Shown here: one piece after another, positions 8,106-16,772 of the stretch
Numbering within the stretch: the first letter of the stretch is position 1
Layout: every line of letters begins with the position of its first letter
Origin: Candidatus Trichofilum aggregatum
GTDB lineage: Bacteria > Chloroflexota > Anaerolineae > Promineifilales > Promineifilaceae
Assembly (NCBI GenBank): GCA_016716885.1
Contig: JADJUV010000127.1
Span: forward strand, 1 to 20,022
Direction of reading: 5' to 3'
Length of the DNA: 20,022 bases
Notes under the pieces: model-generated
What the model was told of the DNA's origin: nothing
Seen by the model: the letters and a program-made list of their open reading frames with translations, nothing else
Database searches by the model: none
Program-made: the position numbers and the translations under genes

Positions 8106-9140
8106 ATGGCAAAAAATAGCCGCGACCAACAGTTGCAAACGACCCTGGCAACACTCCAAAAACGCTTCGGCGAAGGGGCTATTATGCGCTTGGGTGATGC
8201 TCAACATATGGTCGTGGAAGCAATTTCTACGGGCTGTCTTTCGCTTGATCTGGCTCTAGGGGTAGGTGGTGTGCCACGCGGCCGCATCATTGAAATCTAC
8301 GGCCCCGAGTCGTCAGGTAAAACCACCCTCTGCTTGCACATCATTGCCGAAGCCCAACGACTGGGTGGCCTTTGTGCCTTTGTGGACATGGAACATGCCC
8401 TTGATCCGTATTATTCAGCCCGTTTGGGTGTAGATGTCAACAACTTGTATGTGTCCCAGCCAGACACCGGTGAACAAGCCCTGGAAATAGCCGAAGCCCT
8501 CATTCGTTCCGGCACCATGGACGTCGTCGTGTTGGACTCGGTAGCCGCCTTGGTTCCACGCGCTGAAATCGAAGGGGAGATGGGTGATAACCACCCCGGT
8601 CTACAAGCCCGGCTCATGTCGCAGGCGTTGCGTAAACTATCGGGCATCATCAAACAAACGAATACCGTCACGATCTTTACCAACCAGATTCGTCATAAAA
8701 TTGGGGTTATGTTTGGCAACCCGGAAACAACAAGCGGGGGCAATGCCCTTAAATTTTATGCCTCAGTGCGCCTGGATATTCGTTCCATACAAGCCTTGAA
8801 AACGGGTGGTGATGTCATTGGTAACCGTACCCGTGTGAAAGTGAAAAAGAACAAGGTCGCTCCACCGTTTAGAGAGTGTGAGTTTGACATCATGTATAAC
8901 CAGGGCATTTCCCGCTCTGGTGATGTGCTTGATCTGGCTGTTACAAGCAACGTTATTGAAAAACGAGGGTCTTACTTCCGTTATAAGGATATTGCTTTAG
9001 GTCAGGGTCGAGAAAATGCCAAGGATTTTTTGGCGGCTAATCAGGTTCTCTTGAACGAACTGGAAGCCATTATCCGCCAGCAGGCCAGCCTACCTGTTAC
9101 CACTGTCGTCTCGGATGAGAGTGAGGTAGAGTTTGGCTAG
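8106..9140 (+). CDS. recA: RecA recombinase
   Basis: This 344-residue DNA-strand-exchange ATPase is central to homologous recombination and to triggering the SOS response. The Walker A sequence GPESSGKTT is at residues 66-74 (catalytic K72) and the Walker B aspartate in VVVLDS is D144; both have the same numbers as in E. coli RecA. The segment IRHKIGVMFGNPETT and the following Gly-rich stretch form the DNA-binding L2 region. The frame extends upstream to 7758, but the family begins at MAKNSRDQQ, and GAGG at 8097-8100, five bases before ATG 8106, supports this start. One GCGGCCGC (8278-8285) encodes the Gly-Arg of VPRGRI just before Walker A, showing that the octamer is tolerated even in highly conserved protein. 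recX follows after about 520 bases. Confidence 0.98.
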   Translation: MAKNSRDQQLQTTLATLQKRFGEGAIMRLGDAQHMVVEAISTGCLSLDLALGVGGVPRGRIIEIYGPESSGKTTLCLHIIAEAQRLGGLCAFVDMEHALDPYYSARLGVDVNNLYVSQPDTGEQALEIAEALIRSGTMDVVVLDSVAALVPRAEIEGEMGDNHPGLQARLMSQALRKLSGIIKQTNTVTIFTNQIRHKIGVMFGNPETTSGGNALKFYASVRLDIRSIQALKTGGDVIGNRTRVKVKKNKVAPPFRECEFDIMYNQGISRSGDVLDLAVTSNVIEKRGSYFRYKDIALGQGRENAKDFLAANQVLLNELEAIIRQQASLPVTTVVSDESEVEFG

Positions 9141-9663
9141 GCCAACAGCTTTGTTGAGGTTCAACCGGGTGGGTCCGGTTGTCGGTGCAGAACGAGAACG
9201 CCAAGTCGTTGCTGAGATCGTTTGAGGCAGGTATCTTCAGACGTTAGAACTGTATTCAGGGAATTTTGTCTGTACGCGGCCGCATCCGCTACCAATTCGT
9301 GCGTAATATTGTATGTTAAACAGAAGAGGTAACGACATCGTCAGAACTTCATCTTCTGCTGCGTAATCCAGGTTACCTGATACAGATTAAGCTCATTCAA
9401 CAATATACACTGGTTAATTGCCGTTTAGAACGAGAAGAAGAGCGAAGGGGTAAATGAATTGGTTGCCCTTTCGTGCTCGTGTAGCCCTAAACTTAAGTGG
9501 ACAACACCACTTTGCATAACCAGTGACGGTGATCGGTTCGATCCCCGTTCCCGTATCTAACCTATCCTACAACAGCCGTTGGCAGAAATGTCACGGCTGT
9601 TTTTATTTGGGTGTATTCGTATCGTTGGCTAGATGGCAAATATGCTCATACACCCGTAACAAC
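9141..9663 (+). other. Long recA-recX spacer, possible structured RNA
   Basis: No convincing protein gene is seen in about 520 bases. After recA there is a small hairpin (9162-9168 / 9175-9181). Further on are gcgg/ccgc around the octamer at 9276-9283, agtgg/ccact with loop acaaca at 9496-9511, and gatcg/cgatc at 9531-9543. The last overlaps a T-arm-like ggttcgatccc. The region ends in a good intrinsic terminator (9571-9605) on the plus strand. A terminator with no gene directly before it suggests either termination of a long recA 3' tail or a separate small RNA. No known RNA family could be recognised. Confidence 0.4.
9571..9605 (+). terminator. Rho-independent terminator upstream of recX
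   Basis: A perfect 9-bp stem, aacagccgt (9571-9579) / acggctgtt (9593-9601), has a 13-base loop and runs into tttta. It lies 59 bases before the recX start, so recA and recX are probably not fully co-transcribed; recX may have its own promoter or rely on readthrough. Confidence 0.75.
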
Positions 9664-10305
9664 ATGCAAACAATCACGGCCATTACGGCCCAGATTAAAA
9701 ACAAAGACCGGGTCAATATTTTCCTAGATGATCGCTACGCCTTTAGCTTGGCGAGCGCGGCCGCGCAGGGTCTGAAAATTGGCGATACGATCAGCGAAAC
9801 GGAGATCGCCGAGCGCCAGGCTAAAGATTCGCTGGAAAAAGCGAAAGAGCAGGTTATCCGGTACATTGTGCAGCGGCCGCGAAGTGTGACTGAAGTACGC
9901 CGCTATTTGCAGGGCAAAGGGTACGATGAAGCTCAGGTAGAACAAATTCTGGGCCGGGTGCAGGCGATGAATCTGTTGGATGATACCGCCTTCGCTGAAT
10001 ATTGGATTGATCAACGACTTACGTTTAAACCCCGTAGCCAGATGGCTTTGCGTTATGAACTAAAACAAAAAGGGGTAAGTCAGGATGTAATGGAAAGCCT
10101 GTTGAATGAAGTAGATGAGGTCGCGGCCGCGACCACCGCCGCCCAAAGCAAACTCAACAGCCTCCGTCATTTACCCCAAGAACAATTCCGCACCAAATTG
10201 GGTAGTCATTTACAGCGGCGCGGCTTTCGTTACGATACCATCCGCCAGGTTATAGATGAACTCTGGCGTGAGATAAAAGATGAACAAAATGAGGCTGAAG
10301 AGTAG
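9664..10305 (+). CDS. recX: RecX regulatory protein
   Basis: This 213-residue all-helical modulator binds RecA filaments and limits RecA activity. The characteristic RecX repeats of three-helix bundles are visible: YLQGKGYDEAQVEQIL, then LDDTAFAEYWIDQR and the ALRYELKQKGVSQDVMESLL segment, then the C-terminal LQRRGFRYDTIRQVIDEL. The N-terminal ITAQIKNKDRVNIFLDD is also typical of the longer RecX forms. The frame is open from 9523, but that extension overlaps the terminator at 9571-9605 and has no family similarity, so ATG 9664 is chosen; no strong Shine-Dalgarno site precedes it. Three GCGGCCGC copies are present, two read as Ala-Ala-Ala and one as Arg-Pro-Arg. Confidence 0.93.
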   Translation: MQTITAITAQIKNKDRVNIFLDDRYAFSLASAAAQGLKIGDTISETEIAERQAKDSLEKAKEQVIRYIVQRPRSVTEVRRYLQGKGYDEAQVEQILGRVQAMNLLDDTAFAEYWIDQRLTFKPRSQMALRYELKQKGVSQDVMESLLNEVDEVAAATTAAQSKLNSLRHLPQEQFRTKLGSHLQRRGFRYDTIRQVIDELWREIKDEQNEAEE

Positions 10306-10351
10306 AAACTGGAATAGGTGAGTCGTCCCTACCAGCCATCATAACTCTCTC

Positions 10352-10385
10352 ACCTCCTGACCTGGACGAGCCAGAAGAGGTTTTT
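10352..10385 (+). terminator. Probable intrinsic terminator after recX
   Basis: Outer stem acctc (10352-10356) / gaggt (10377-10381) with an inner ctgg / ccag stem (10362-10365 / 10371-10374) is followed by ttttt. The stem is interrupted by small internal loops, so strength is uncertain. It lies 46 bases after the recX stop codon. Confidence 0.5.
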
Positions 10386-10513
10386 GCCCCGAATTGAACG
10401 AATGAGCACGAATGGGAAAAATGCGTGCCAATTTGTGAAATTCGTGGCTGATATTCTTGCTCATGGTTCAAGAAATTGACTCGTTTGGGATTTAATAACT
10501 AAGGAAACAAGAC

Positions 10514-12043
10514 ATGGAAATCGTCATAGGACTCATTATCGGATTGATGATCGGTGGGGCCGGGGCCGGTTGGATATGGTACACCTTGAAGCCTCGTACC
10601 GATGCCATCTACGCCAAAGCCGACGAAGATGCCATCTCCCGTCGGCGTTCGGCTGAACAAGATGCGGCCGCCATTATTAACAAAGCGGAAACCGAGTCCA
10701 AGAACGCACGCACCGAAGCGGAAACGCTTATCGAGCGCCGTTTCAAGGACATCGCCCGTGCTGAAGAACGGATTGATCGCCGTCAGGCCCAGCTAGACAA
10801 GCAGATCCAAAAAATCGAAATGCGTGAGCAAAACCTGAACCAGCGGCAAAGCAAGATGGACAAGCGGCAACAGGAGATGGCTAAGTTTGAACAACAACGG
10901 GTAGCCGAGTTGGAGAAAGTTGCCACACTTACCCAAGATGAGGCCAAAAAGGAACTTCTGGCCGCCGTAGAGACCGAAACCCGGCAAGATATGGCCCGCA
11001 TTATTCGCCAGATTGAAGATGAAGCCAAAGAAAATGCCGAGGTCAAGGCCCGTAATCTTGTGGCCCTGGCCATCCAGCGTATTGCCACCGATCAGGTTGC
11101 TGAGATGGTGGTATCCGTCGTGACCATCCCCAACGAGGAGATGAAAGGGCGGATCATTGGTCGTAATGGTCGTAATATCCGCGCCTTTGAAATTGCTTCT
11201 GGGGTAGATATTGTGGTAGATGACACCCCCGAAACGGTGACCGTTTCTAGCTTTGACCCGGTGCGCCGGGAAATTGCCCGCCGTGCCCTGGAAAAACTGA
11301 TTGTGGATGGGCGTATTCACCCCGCCCGTATCGAGAAGTGCATCAAAGACTCAACCGCTGAGGTGAGCAAGGTCATCAAGGAAGCGGGTGATGAAGCTGC
11401 ATTTGAAGCCAACGTTCACGGCCTGCATCCCGAAATCATCAAGATGTTAGGACGGCTCAAATTCCGTACTTCGTATGGGCAAAACCAGCTTTATCATGCC
11501 GTAGAAGCCTCAAAACTGGCTTCTATTTTGGCGGCAGAACTGGGTTTGGATATCAATATTGCCAAGACCGGCGCCTTGCTGCACGATATCGGTAAAGCGA
11601 TGGACCATGATCAGGAAGGCACTCATGCCATGCTGGGGGCCGAGTTCATCAAGCGGTTTAATGTTCACCCGCTCATTGTGAATGCCGTAGCGGCGCATCA
11701 TCATGAGGTAGACCCGGAAAGTGTGGAAGCCGTTATCGTGGAAGTCGCTGATGCCATTTCCGGAGCGCGGCCAGGAGCACGGCGCGAGAGTCTGGAAAAT
11801 TACATCAAACGCGTGCGCACCCTGGAAGACATTGCTATGTCCTTCAAGGGGGTAGAAGGCGCTTACGCTCTGCAAGCGGGTCGGGAAATCCGTATTTTTG
11901 TTAAGCCGGACAAAGTAGACGATCTGGCGGCAATTCGGTTGTCAAAAGACATCGCTAAAACGGTGGAAGATAGTATGCAATATCCCGGTCAGATTCAGGT
12001 GACGGTGATTCGGGAGACGCGCGCGGTCAATTTCGCTAAATAG
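10514..12043 (+). CDS. rny: Ribonuclease Y
   Basis: This 509-residue membrane-anchored endoribonuclease initiates mRNA decay in many bacteria lacking RNase E. An N-terminal membrane helix (about 3-23) is followed by a long charged coiled coil (about 30-195). The KH RNA-binding domain has GRIIGRNGRNIR at 212-223. Its GxxG loop is G216-R-N-G219; the third position is Asn where B. subtilis RNase Y has Glu. The HD metal-dependent phosphodiesterase domain has LLHDIGKAMDHD, with catalytic H357 and D358, and AHHHEVDP downstream. The C-terminus VTVIRETRAVNFAK is family-typical. The Shine-Dalgarno sequence agga (10502-10505) is 8 bases before the ATG. It follows recX in the same direction, an order seen in several phyla. 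Confidence 0.97.
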   Translation: MEIVIGLIIGLMIGGAGAGWIWYTLKPRTDAIYAKADEDAISRRRSAEQDAAAIINKAETESKNARTEAETLIERRFKDIARAEERIDRRQAQLDKQIQKIEMREQNLNQRQSKMDKRQQEMAKFEQQRVAELEKVATLTQDEAKKELLAAVETETRQDMARIIRQIEDEAKENAEVKARNLVALAIQRIATDQVAEMVVSVVTIPNEEMKGRIIGRNGRNIRAFEIASGVDIVVDDTPETVTVSSFDPVRREIARRALEKLIVDGRIHPARIEKCIKDSTAEVSKVIKEAGDEAAFEANVHGLHPEIIKMLGRLKFRTSYGQNQLYHAVEASKLASILAAELGLDINIAKTGALLHDIGKAMDHDQEGTHAMLGAEFIKRFNVHPLIVNAVAAHHHEVDPESVEAVIVEVADAISGARPGARRESLENYIKRVRTLEDIAMSFKGVEGAYALQAGREIRIFVKPDKVDDLAAIRLSKDIAKTVEDSMQYPGQIQVTVIRETRAVNFAK

Positions 12044-12060
12044 CGAAGCAAAGATCCCTT

Positions 12061-12085
12061 CTTTGCGTTCTCTGCGTCTCTGCGG
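12061..12085. repeat. Second copy of the CGCAGAGACGCAGAG-type repeat arm
   Basis: It matches the reverse complement of the arm at 48-72 at 22 of 25 bases. It fills the short gap between rny and tpiA and ends 14 bases before the tpiA Shine-Dalgarno site. It explains the Arg-rich spurious reading frame on the opposite strand here. Confidence 0.7.
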
Positions 12086-12110
12086 TTCGTTACTTTCGCA
12101 GGAGACTATC

Positions 12111-12866
12111 ATGCGTAAACCAATTTTGGCGGGTAACTGGAAAATGAACAAAACAGCCGAAGAGGCTGTTGCTTTTGTGCGGGAGATTCGTTTTGCCCTG
12201 AATCAAATTGAGGCGGTGGATGTTGTGGTCTGCCCCCCGTTTGTGGCGTTGGCGGCGGTGGCTGAGGCGTTACAGGCGACGAAAATTGGGGTAGGGGCGC
12301 AGAATATGCACTGGGAAGAGAAGGGGGCTTATACGGGTGAAATTGCCCCGGATATGCTGAAACCTTATTGCCAGTATGTCATTTTGGGCCATTCGGAGCG
12401 GCGGGCTTATTTTGCGGAAACGGATGACGGGGTGAACAAGAAGGCCAAGGCGGCCCTGAAACATGGCCTGACACCCATCATTTGTGTGGGGGAGAGCCTG
12501 GAGCAGAACGAGGCTGGTGAAACCCACAGCTTTGTGAGTGGGCAGGTGCGGGCCGCTTTTGCCGGGATTCCCACCGAAGAGGCGACGAAATGTGTGGTGG
12601 CCTATGAACCTATCTGGGCTATTGGCACGGGCAAGTCGGCTAGTGTGAGTGAGGCGGGTAATATTATTGGCCTGACGGTGCGCGGGACATTGGCGGACCT
12701 GTATGGGGAAGCGGCCGCGCAACTCATTCGCATCCAATATGGCGGCAGTGTCACCCCAGAAAACATCGCCGACTACATGAGCCACCCCGATATTGACGGG
12801 GCTTTGGTTGGTGGAGCCAGCCTCAAGGCCGGGTTTGTGGATTTGGTGAAGGGAGCTGTGGCGTAA
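12111..12866 (+). CDS. tpiA: Triosephosphate isomerase
   Basis: This 251-residue TIM-barrel enzyme interconverts dihydroxyacetone phosphate and glyceraldehyde 3-phosphate in glycolysis and gluconeogenesis. All active-site residues are present: N9 and K11 in GNWKMNK, H94 in LGHSERR, and the catalytic base E166 in AYEPIWAIGTG. The phosphate-binding loops GGSVTPEN and GGASLK follow. An excellent Shine-Dalgarno site, aggag (12100-12104), six bases before ATG 12111, fixes the start; the upstream open frame from 12063 is repeat sequence. It is in the same direction as rny with a gap of only 67 bases, so readthrough from rny is likely. Elsewhere tpiA usually sits with gapA and pgk, so this placement is somewhat unusual. 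Confidence 0.98.
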   Translation: MRKPILAGNWKMNKTAEEAVAFVREIRFALNQIEAVDVVVCPPFVALAAVAEALQATKIGVGAQNMHWEEKGAYTGEIAPDMLKPYCQYVILGHSERRAYFAETDDGVNKKAKAALKHGLTPIICVGESLEQNEAGETHSFVSGQVRAAFAGIPTEEATKCVVAYEPIWAIGTGKSASVSEAGNIIGLTVRGTLADLYGEAAAQLIRIQYGGSVTPENIADYMSHPDIDGALVGGASLKAGFVDLVKGAVA

Positions 12867-12875
12867 AAAAGTCAT

Positions 12876-12917
12876 GGGTGTATTCGTGTATGGGTCAACC
12901 CATACACGAATACACCC
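12876..12917. terminator. 20-bp hairpin between convergent tpiA and the macroglobulin gene
   Basis: A perfect 20-bp inverted repeat, 12876-12895 / 12898-12917, with only two central bases, lies between the two stop codons. It is placed to act as a bidirectional terminator, although T runs are absent on both sides. A 12-base part, gggtgtattcgt, recurs at 9609-9620 next to the recX terminator, suggesting a spacer repeat origin. Confidence 0.6.
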
Positions 12918-12929
12918 CTATACCCTCGT

Positions 12930-15900
12930 CTAATTTTCCCCAATGGTCAAGGTGGTAAAACCAACCTGGGTATCAGCCGTGGTGGCGATGGCGGTGAGAC
13001 GCCAGGCCGTGCTGTTGGTGGGGAGTGTCAGGGTGACGGTGGCCTCACCGTTGCCATCGGTGTACAGAATGGGGAACCAGGCCCCCGCGTTGTCAAAGGG
13101 CGCATAGAGGATGGTTGGTTCAAACCAATCACCACCCCCGCAGCCGCCCCCACAACCACCAAATCCACCGCCCCAGGACAGGTCGCGTTGCGGCCGCAAG
13201 CCATGATAACCATTCACCCGTTCCGGCCAGGTGTGATAGAACCGCCCCCCAATCCGATCCGTGTGGTCAGCCTGGGTCGCAAACAGAGCCGCATCCACCA
13301 GGGCCAGAGACAACTCCGCCGAGACGGGCTGGCCCAGGCCATTGGTCACACGAACCGTAAAGGTGGCCTGTGTACCAGGGGTGATATCGCTTCCTTCAAC
13401 CGGGGTGATGGTTATATTTAACTGCCGGGCCGCGTCCTCAAAACGAACCGCCCCCGATGTTTCCCGAACTTCCCCATCATTCAAACTTTGGTAACTGAAA
13501 TAATCAGCCGTATTAAAGCTGTCCAGATGGCGTTGCCAGATGCTCAGGCTCACATACACATCGGCCGGGTAGGCGGCGGTGGCGGGCAGTTCCAAAATGG
13601 TCAGCGGGGCCTGGAGTTGCACCACTTGTTGCTCTAGCAGGTGGTTGCCAGCGATGGTGAACAGAGCCGGGCCGCTGAAGGGAGTGCGGACGATGAAGCG
13701 GACGGTTTCACCGGGTTGGTAGGGGGTGGTGCGTTCTGGTTCGATGGAGAAGGAGCCAGATGGGCCATAACTCTCGCGGTAATCGGGGTGGTAGGCGTAC
13801 ACGTAGCGGCTGGTTTGGAACTCGTGACCGTAGGCATCGCGGCCGCGAACCTGTATCTGGTAGTGACCCGGTTGCTCAATGGTGTAGGCGAGGCTGGCCT
13901 GCCCATCCGCCCCCGTGGTGAGTGATGTGGTCTGAATGACCTGGCTGTAGCCGTAGTCGTAACCATCAGCCACATAACCCAGCAGGGTCAGGGTGAGGTC
14001 GCGGCCGCGGACTGGTTCCCCGGCCAGATCAACCACTTCCGCCATGAGGGGGAACGATTGCCCGGCATTTTTCAATTGACCTTCGCCCATCGTCAGGCGC
14101 ACCGTCTCGGCCAGGTCGGAGACTTCCCAAACGGCAAAATGACGCAACTGTTGCCCTTCAACAACGGCTGTGGCGACCATGCTCCAGGTGGTTTGTTGGC
14201 TATTGCCCGGCCCGCTGTGGGTGACATAGTCCATCTCGGCGGGTTGGCTGACCTGAATTTGCCCCTGGCTGTCGGTGCGGTAGCGGGTGGTTTCGGCCCC
14301 ATATTTGCCCCAGTAACCATCGTTGCCGAGTGACCCCCAGGCCCCAAAATAGCTGACCCAAATATGTGTTTCCAGACGCACATACTGGTCGGCGACGGGT
14401 TGCCCCTGGCTGTCGCGCAGGGTGACAGTCAGATTGACGGTATCGCCTTGAATGTAGAGGGGGGCATCGGTGGTTATTTGCAGGTGATAGGTGTTGGTGA
14501 TAACGGGCTGAACGGTAAATTCGTGGCGGAAAACCTGGTTGCCCACGACGAGGAGGAGCTGATACAAGCCGGTCGCGGCCGCGTCGCTTAACACAAACGC
14601 CCCGTTCACCGTGCCAAAATCGTTGGTGGTAAGGGTCATGGTTGCCACTGGTTCAGACTCATACCCATACACATCGCTCTGGTAGTGCATTTGCACGGTA
14701 ACCGGGGTTCCGGTGGGTAGGAGCGTGAGGTCGGTGGTGGTGCGGCCGCGGACGATAGCCCGGAAATTGACCGGTTCACCAGGCAGGTACGCCGGGCGGT
14801 CGCTATATATCATGCCTACGGTTGGCGCAGGAACCCCGGCGGCCCATTCGTTTTGCCATTCACCGGTGAGATAACTCAAACTGACATCTTCACCGACGAC
14901 GGCCAAAACCAGATGGGGCGCGGCCGCGAGAGCCGTGTTGTCTACCCACAAAAGACCTTCGGCATCGGTGCGGCCGCTGAACAGGGGTTGGTTGTTGGTG
15001 TCGTAAAGGTCTACCTGGGCATCGGCCACAACGGAGCCAGCGAGGGTTGCCACCCAGATGAGCCAACCGTTGTCGTCTTGCTTGACCAAGATGACGTTAT
15101 CGCTGAGGAAAAGGAACAGATGATCCTCGATCTGGCCGGCGGCGCTGATGTCGAGCCGGTAAATACCAGCGGTCAGATGGTCGGGCAGGAAGGTTTCCTG
15201 CACATGGACATAATTTTCGCTGCGGGGGGTGGGGGCTTCGTTCCAGCTTTGTAGGTACTGCCCGGCGGAACCGGCCTGCCATTGTTCCAGGCTCAACTGA
15301 TAGAGGTCAAAGCTGACGGGCAGTGGCTCCTGGTCGTAAGGGAAGGAAAATTGCACGGCTCTGCGGCCGCGGGTGTCCATCATCTGGTTGTGGTTGCCGG
15401 TGCCAAAACCGACCAGTTGTTGGGCCGGGCCGGTGGTGAACTGCCAGGTGGTGGGACTGTGTTGGATGGGATAACCGTCGGCATCGGTGGCGGTGGTATC
15501 GAGGGTGACGCGGTAGGTGGTGTCGGCTTGCAGGCGGCTGGTAGGCTGGAAGACCATCTCGTTGCCCTGCCAGGTGATGTCGCCGGTGAGGGTGGGGGTG
15601 ATGTGCAGCGCGGCCGCGACCGTTTCCTGATTCATCGGCAAGGCAAATTTGAGGTTGATGGGGCTGAGGACGCTGATGGGGTCGCCGCTGCGGCTGGGGC
15701 TAAACGAGACAATGCGGTCGGTGGTGCTCATGTAAAAGACAGAGCTGAATAAGGGTAAAGGATCACCGTTGGTGTCGCGTAAGGGTTCGGCCAGGGTGAA
15801 TTGGTAGCGGCTATTGCCCAACGGGCGGGTGGTGAGGGTGTAGGAGATAACCGTTTGGGCCTGGTTCCAACTGAGGTCGCCGGGTAGCGGCGGAACCGCA

Positions 15901-16772
15901 CTCAAGATAAAGCTGGTCGGGTCTACCGGGTACGCAAAGGTGAAAACAAGGGCATCCCCTTTGTCCTGATCATAGAAATGGTTGGTGCCCTCTAAACTCT
16001 TGGGCAACGCAATGTCCCAACTGCTGAGTTGTCGCAGGGGTAGACCATCGTGATCGGTGGCGGTTTGTGTGAGGCTGAAGGTGTAGATTTGACTGGGGGT
16101 AAGGGGCTGGGTGGGCGTGATGAACAGGGTGTGGCTGATCCAGGTGGTTTGATAGGTGATGGTAGGGGAGACAGAGAGCGCGGCCGCGACACTTGCCTCA
16201 TCCATCAGCCGGTCAAACGTTACGGCTATCGTCGGGTAGCGGGCCGCCAGGTGATTTTCAGTCGTGATAACGCTTACCACCTCAGGGCCAGAAATGGTGC
16301 GAATCGTCCAGCTTAGTTTGCCGGATAAATAAGACCCATCACCCATCCGTAAATCCGGGTGCAGACGAATCGTGTAGGTCATGTCGGCGGTCAAGCCGAT
16401 TTCCGGGGTGAAGGTGAGGGTTTGCCGGTGGTCGCTCCAGGTTTCCCGACCCACCATCGTTGGTTCGATCATCAGGGCGGAGAGAACCGTATCCGGGTCC
16501 ATTGGCTGGCTGAAGTGAAGGACGAAGGCATCATGGGGGCCAAAAGCTGTAACCGGCACGGCGGCATCAACCCAAATGTGCAGTTTTTCAGGTGTCGCCG
16601 TGGGCACGGTGGCGGTGACGATGGGTGTGGCTTCGTCCAGGCTGGGGGTGGGGGTGTCCTGGCCTCCCTGAGCGCGGGCATTATCCCGGCTAAACAAGAA
16701 CAAACCAGCAACGGCCAACAAACCGACAAACAGAAATAACCAGGCAGGGTCAGGCGGCGGGACATGGGGCAC
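12930..16772 (-). CDS. Large secreted Ig-like/alpha-2-macroglobulin-type protein lacking the thioester half
   Basis: This is a 1280-residue exported protein. A hydrophobic signal segment (11-27) ends in a likely signal peptidase I site, ARA|Q at 34/35. About four Ig-like Big_5 (SbsA-type) domains (roughly 62-450) carry repeated F-x-x-P-M-D and W-x-I-x-T signatures. YSDRPAYLPGEPVNFRAIV (656-674) is the hallmark of an MG2 macroglobulin domain, followed by further MG domains. SLALVDAALFA and WFPILYTDGNGEATVTLTLP (about 1150-1260) are the bait-region and A2M entry segments. The protein then stops; the thioester domain, its CxEQ motif and the receptor-binding end are missing. Only two cysteines are visible, C1207 and C1211, in a Gly-rich run. 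The stop lies beside the tpiA terminator, so no remnant follows. The start is doubtful: GTG 16772 is one base from the Shine-Dalgarno site (see findings). Ten GCGGCCGC copies lie inside. Confidence 0.8.
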   Translation of the reverse strand: MPHVPPPDPAWLFLFVGLLAVAGLFLFSRDNARAQGGQDTPTPSLDEATPIVTATVPTATPEKLHIWVDAAVPVTAFGPHDAFVLHFSQPMDPDTVLSALMIEPTMVGRETWSDHRQTLTFTPEIGLTADMTYTIRLHPDLRMGDGSYLSGKLSWTIRTISGPEVVSVITTENHLAARYPTIAVTFDRLMDEASVAAALSVSPTITYQTTWISHTLFITPTQPLTPSQIYTFSLTQTATDHDGLPLRQLSSWDIALPKSLEGTNHFYDQDKGDALVFTFAYPVDPTSFILSAVPPLPGDLSWNQAQTVISYTLTTRPLGNSRYQFTLAEPLRDTNGDPLPLFSSVFYMSTTDRIVSFSPSRSGDPISVLSPINLKFALPMNQETVAAALHITPTLTGDITWQGNEMVFQPTSRLQADTTYRVTLDTTATDADGYPIQHSPTTWQFTTGPAQQLVGFGTGNHNQMMDTRGRRAVQFSFPYDQEPLPVSFDLYQLSLEQWQAGSAGQYLQSWNEAPTPRSENYVHVQETFLPDHLTAGIYRLDISAAGQIEDHLFLFLSDNVILVKQDDNGWLIWVATLAGSVVADAQVDLYDTNNQPLFSGRTDAEGLLWVDNTALAAAPHLVLAVVGEDVSLSYLTGEWQNEWAAGVPAPTVGMIYSDRPAYLPGEPVNFRAIVRGRTTTDLTLLPTGTPVTVQMHYQSDVYGYESEPVATMTLTTNDFGTVNGAFVLSDAAATGLYQLLLVVGNQVFRHEFTVQPVITNTYHLQITTDAPLYIQGDTVNLTVTLRDSQGQPVADQYVRLETHIWVSYFGAWGSLGNDGYWGKYGAETTRYRTDSQGQIQVSQPAEMDYVTHSGPGNSQQTTWSMVATAVVEGQQLRHFAVWEVSDLAETVRLTMGEGQLKNAGQSFPLMAEVVDLAGEPVRGRDLTLTLLGYVADGYDYGYSQVIQTTSLTTGADGQASLAYTIEQPGHYQIQVRGRDAYGHEFQTSRYVYAYHPDYRESYGPSGSFSIEPERTTPYQPGETVRFIVRTPFSGPALFTIAGNHLLEQQVVQLQAPLTILELPATAAYPADVYVSLSIWQRHLDSFNTADYFSYQSLNDGEVRETSGAVRFEDAARQLNITITPVEGSDITPGTQATFTVRVTNGLGQPVSAELSLALVDAALFATQADHTDRIGGRFYHTWPERVNGYHGLRPQRDLSWGGGFGGCGGGCGGGDWFEPTILYAPFDNAGAWFPILYTDGNGEATVTLTLPTNSTAWRLTAIATTADTQVGFTTLTIGEN

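Noticed and set aside
9480..9560. tRNA gene suggested by ggttcgatccc followed by cccgt
   Set aside because: The T stem has a C-C mismatch, no matching acceptor strand (such as tacggga) lies 70-80 bases upstream, and no anticodon stem pairs correctly.
9180..9560. tmRNA, suggested by a tag-like frame at 9328 (Gly-Asn-Asp ... Ser-Ala-Ala, stop) before a T-arm-like 3' end
   Set aside because: The conserved 5' domain with its TTCGAC segment is absent, and the ends cannot pair as an acceptor stem.
9523..9663. N-terminal extension of RecX by 47 residues
   Set aside because: It would be coded across an intrinsic terminator and has no family similarity.
11942..12151. Minus-strand frame with an EPQRRRERKE-like stretch
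   Set aside because: This is the typical spurious translation of the CGCAGAGACGCAGAG repeat and overlaps rny and tpiA.
15282..15752. Plus-strand Gly/Val-rich frame of 156 codons
   Set aside because: It is antisense to the macroglobulin gene, whose domains are clear; no ribosome site or homology.
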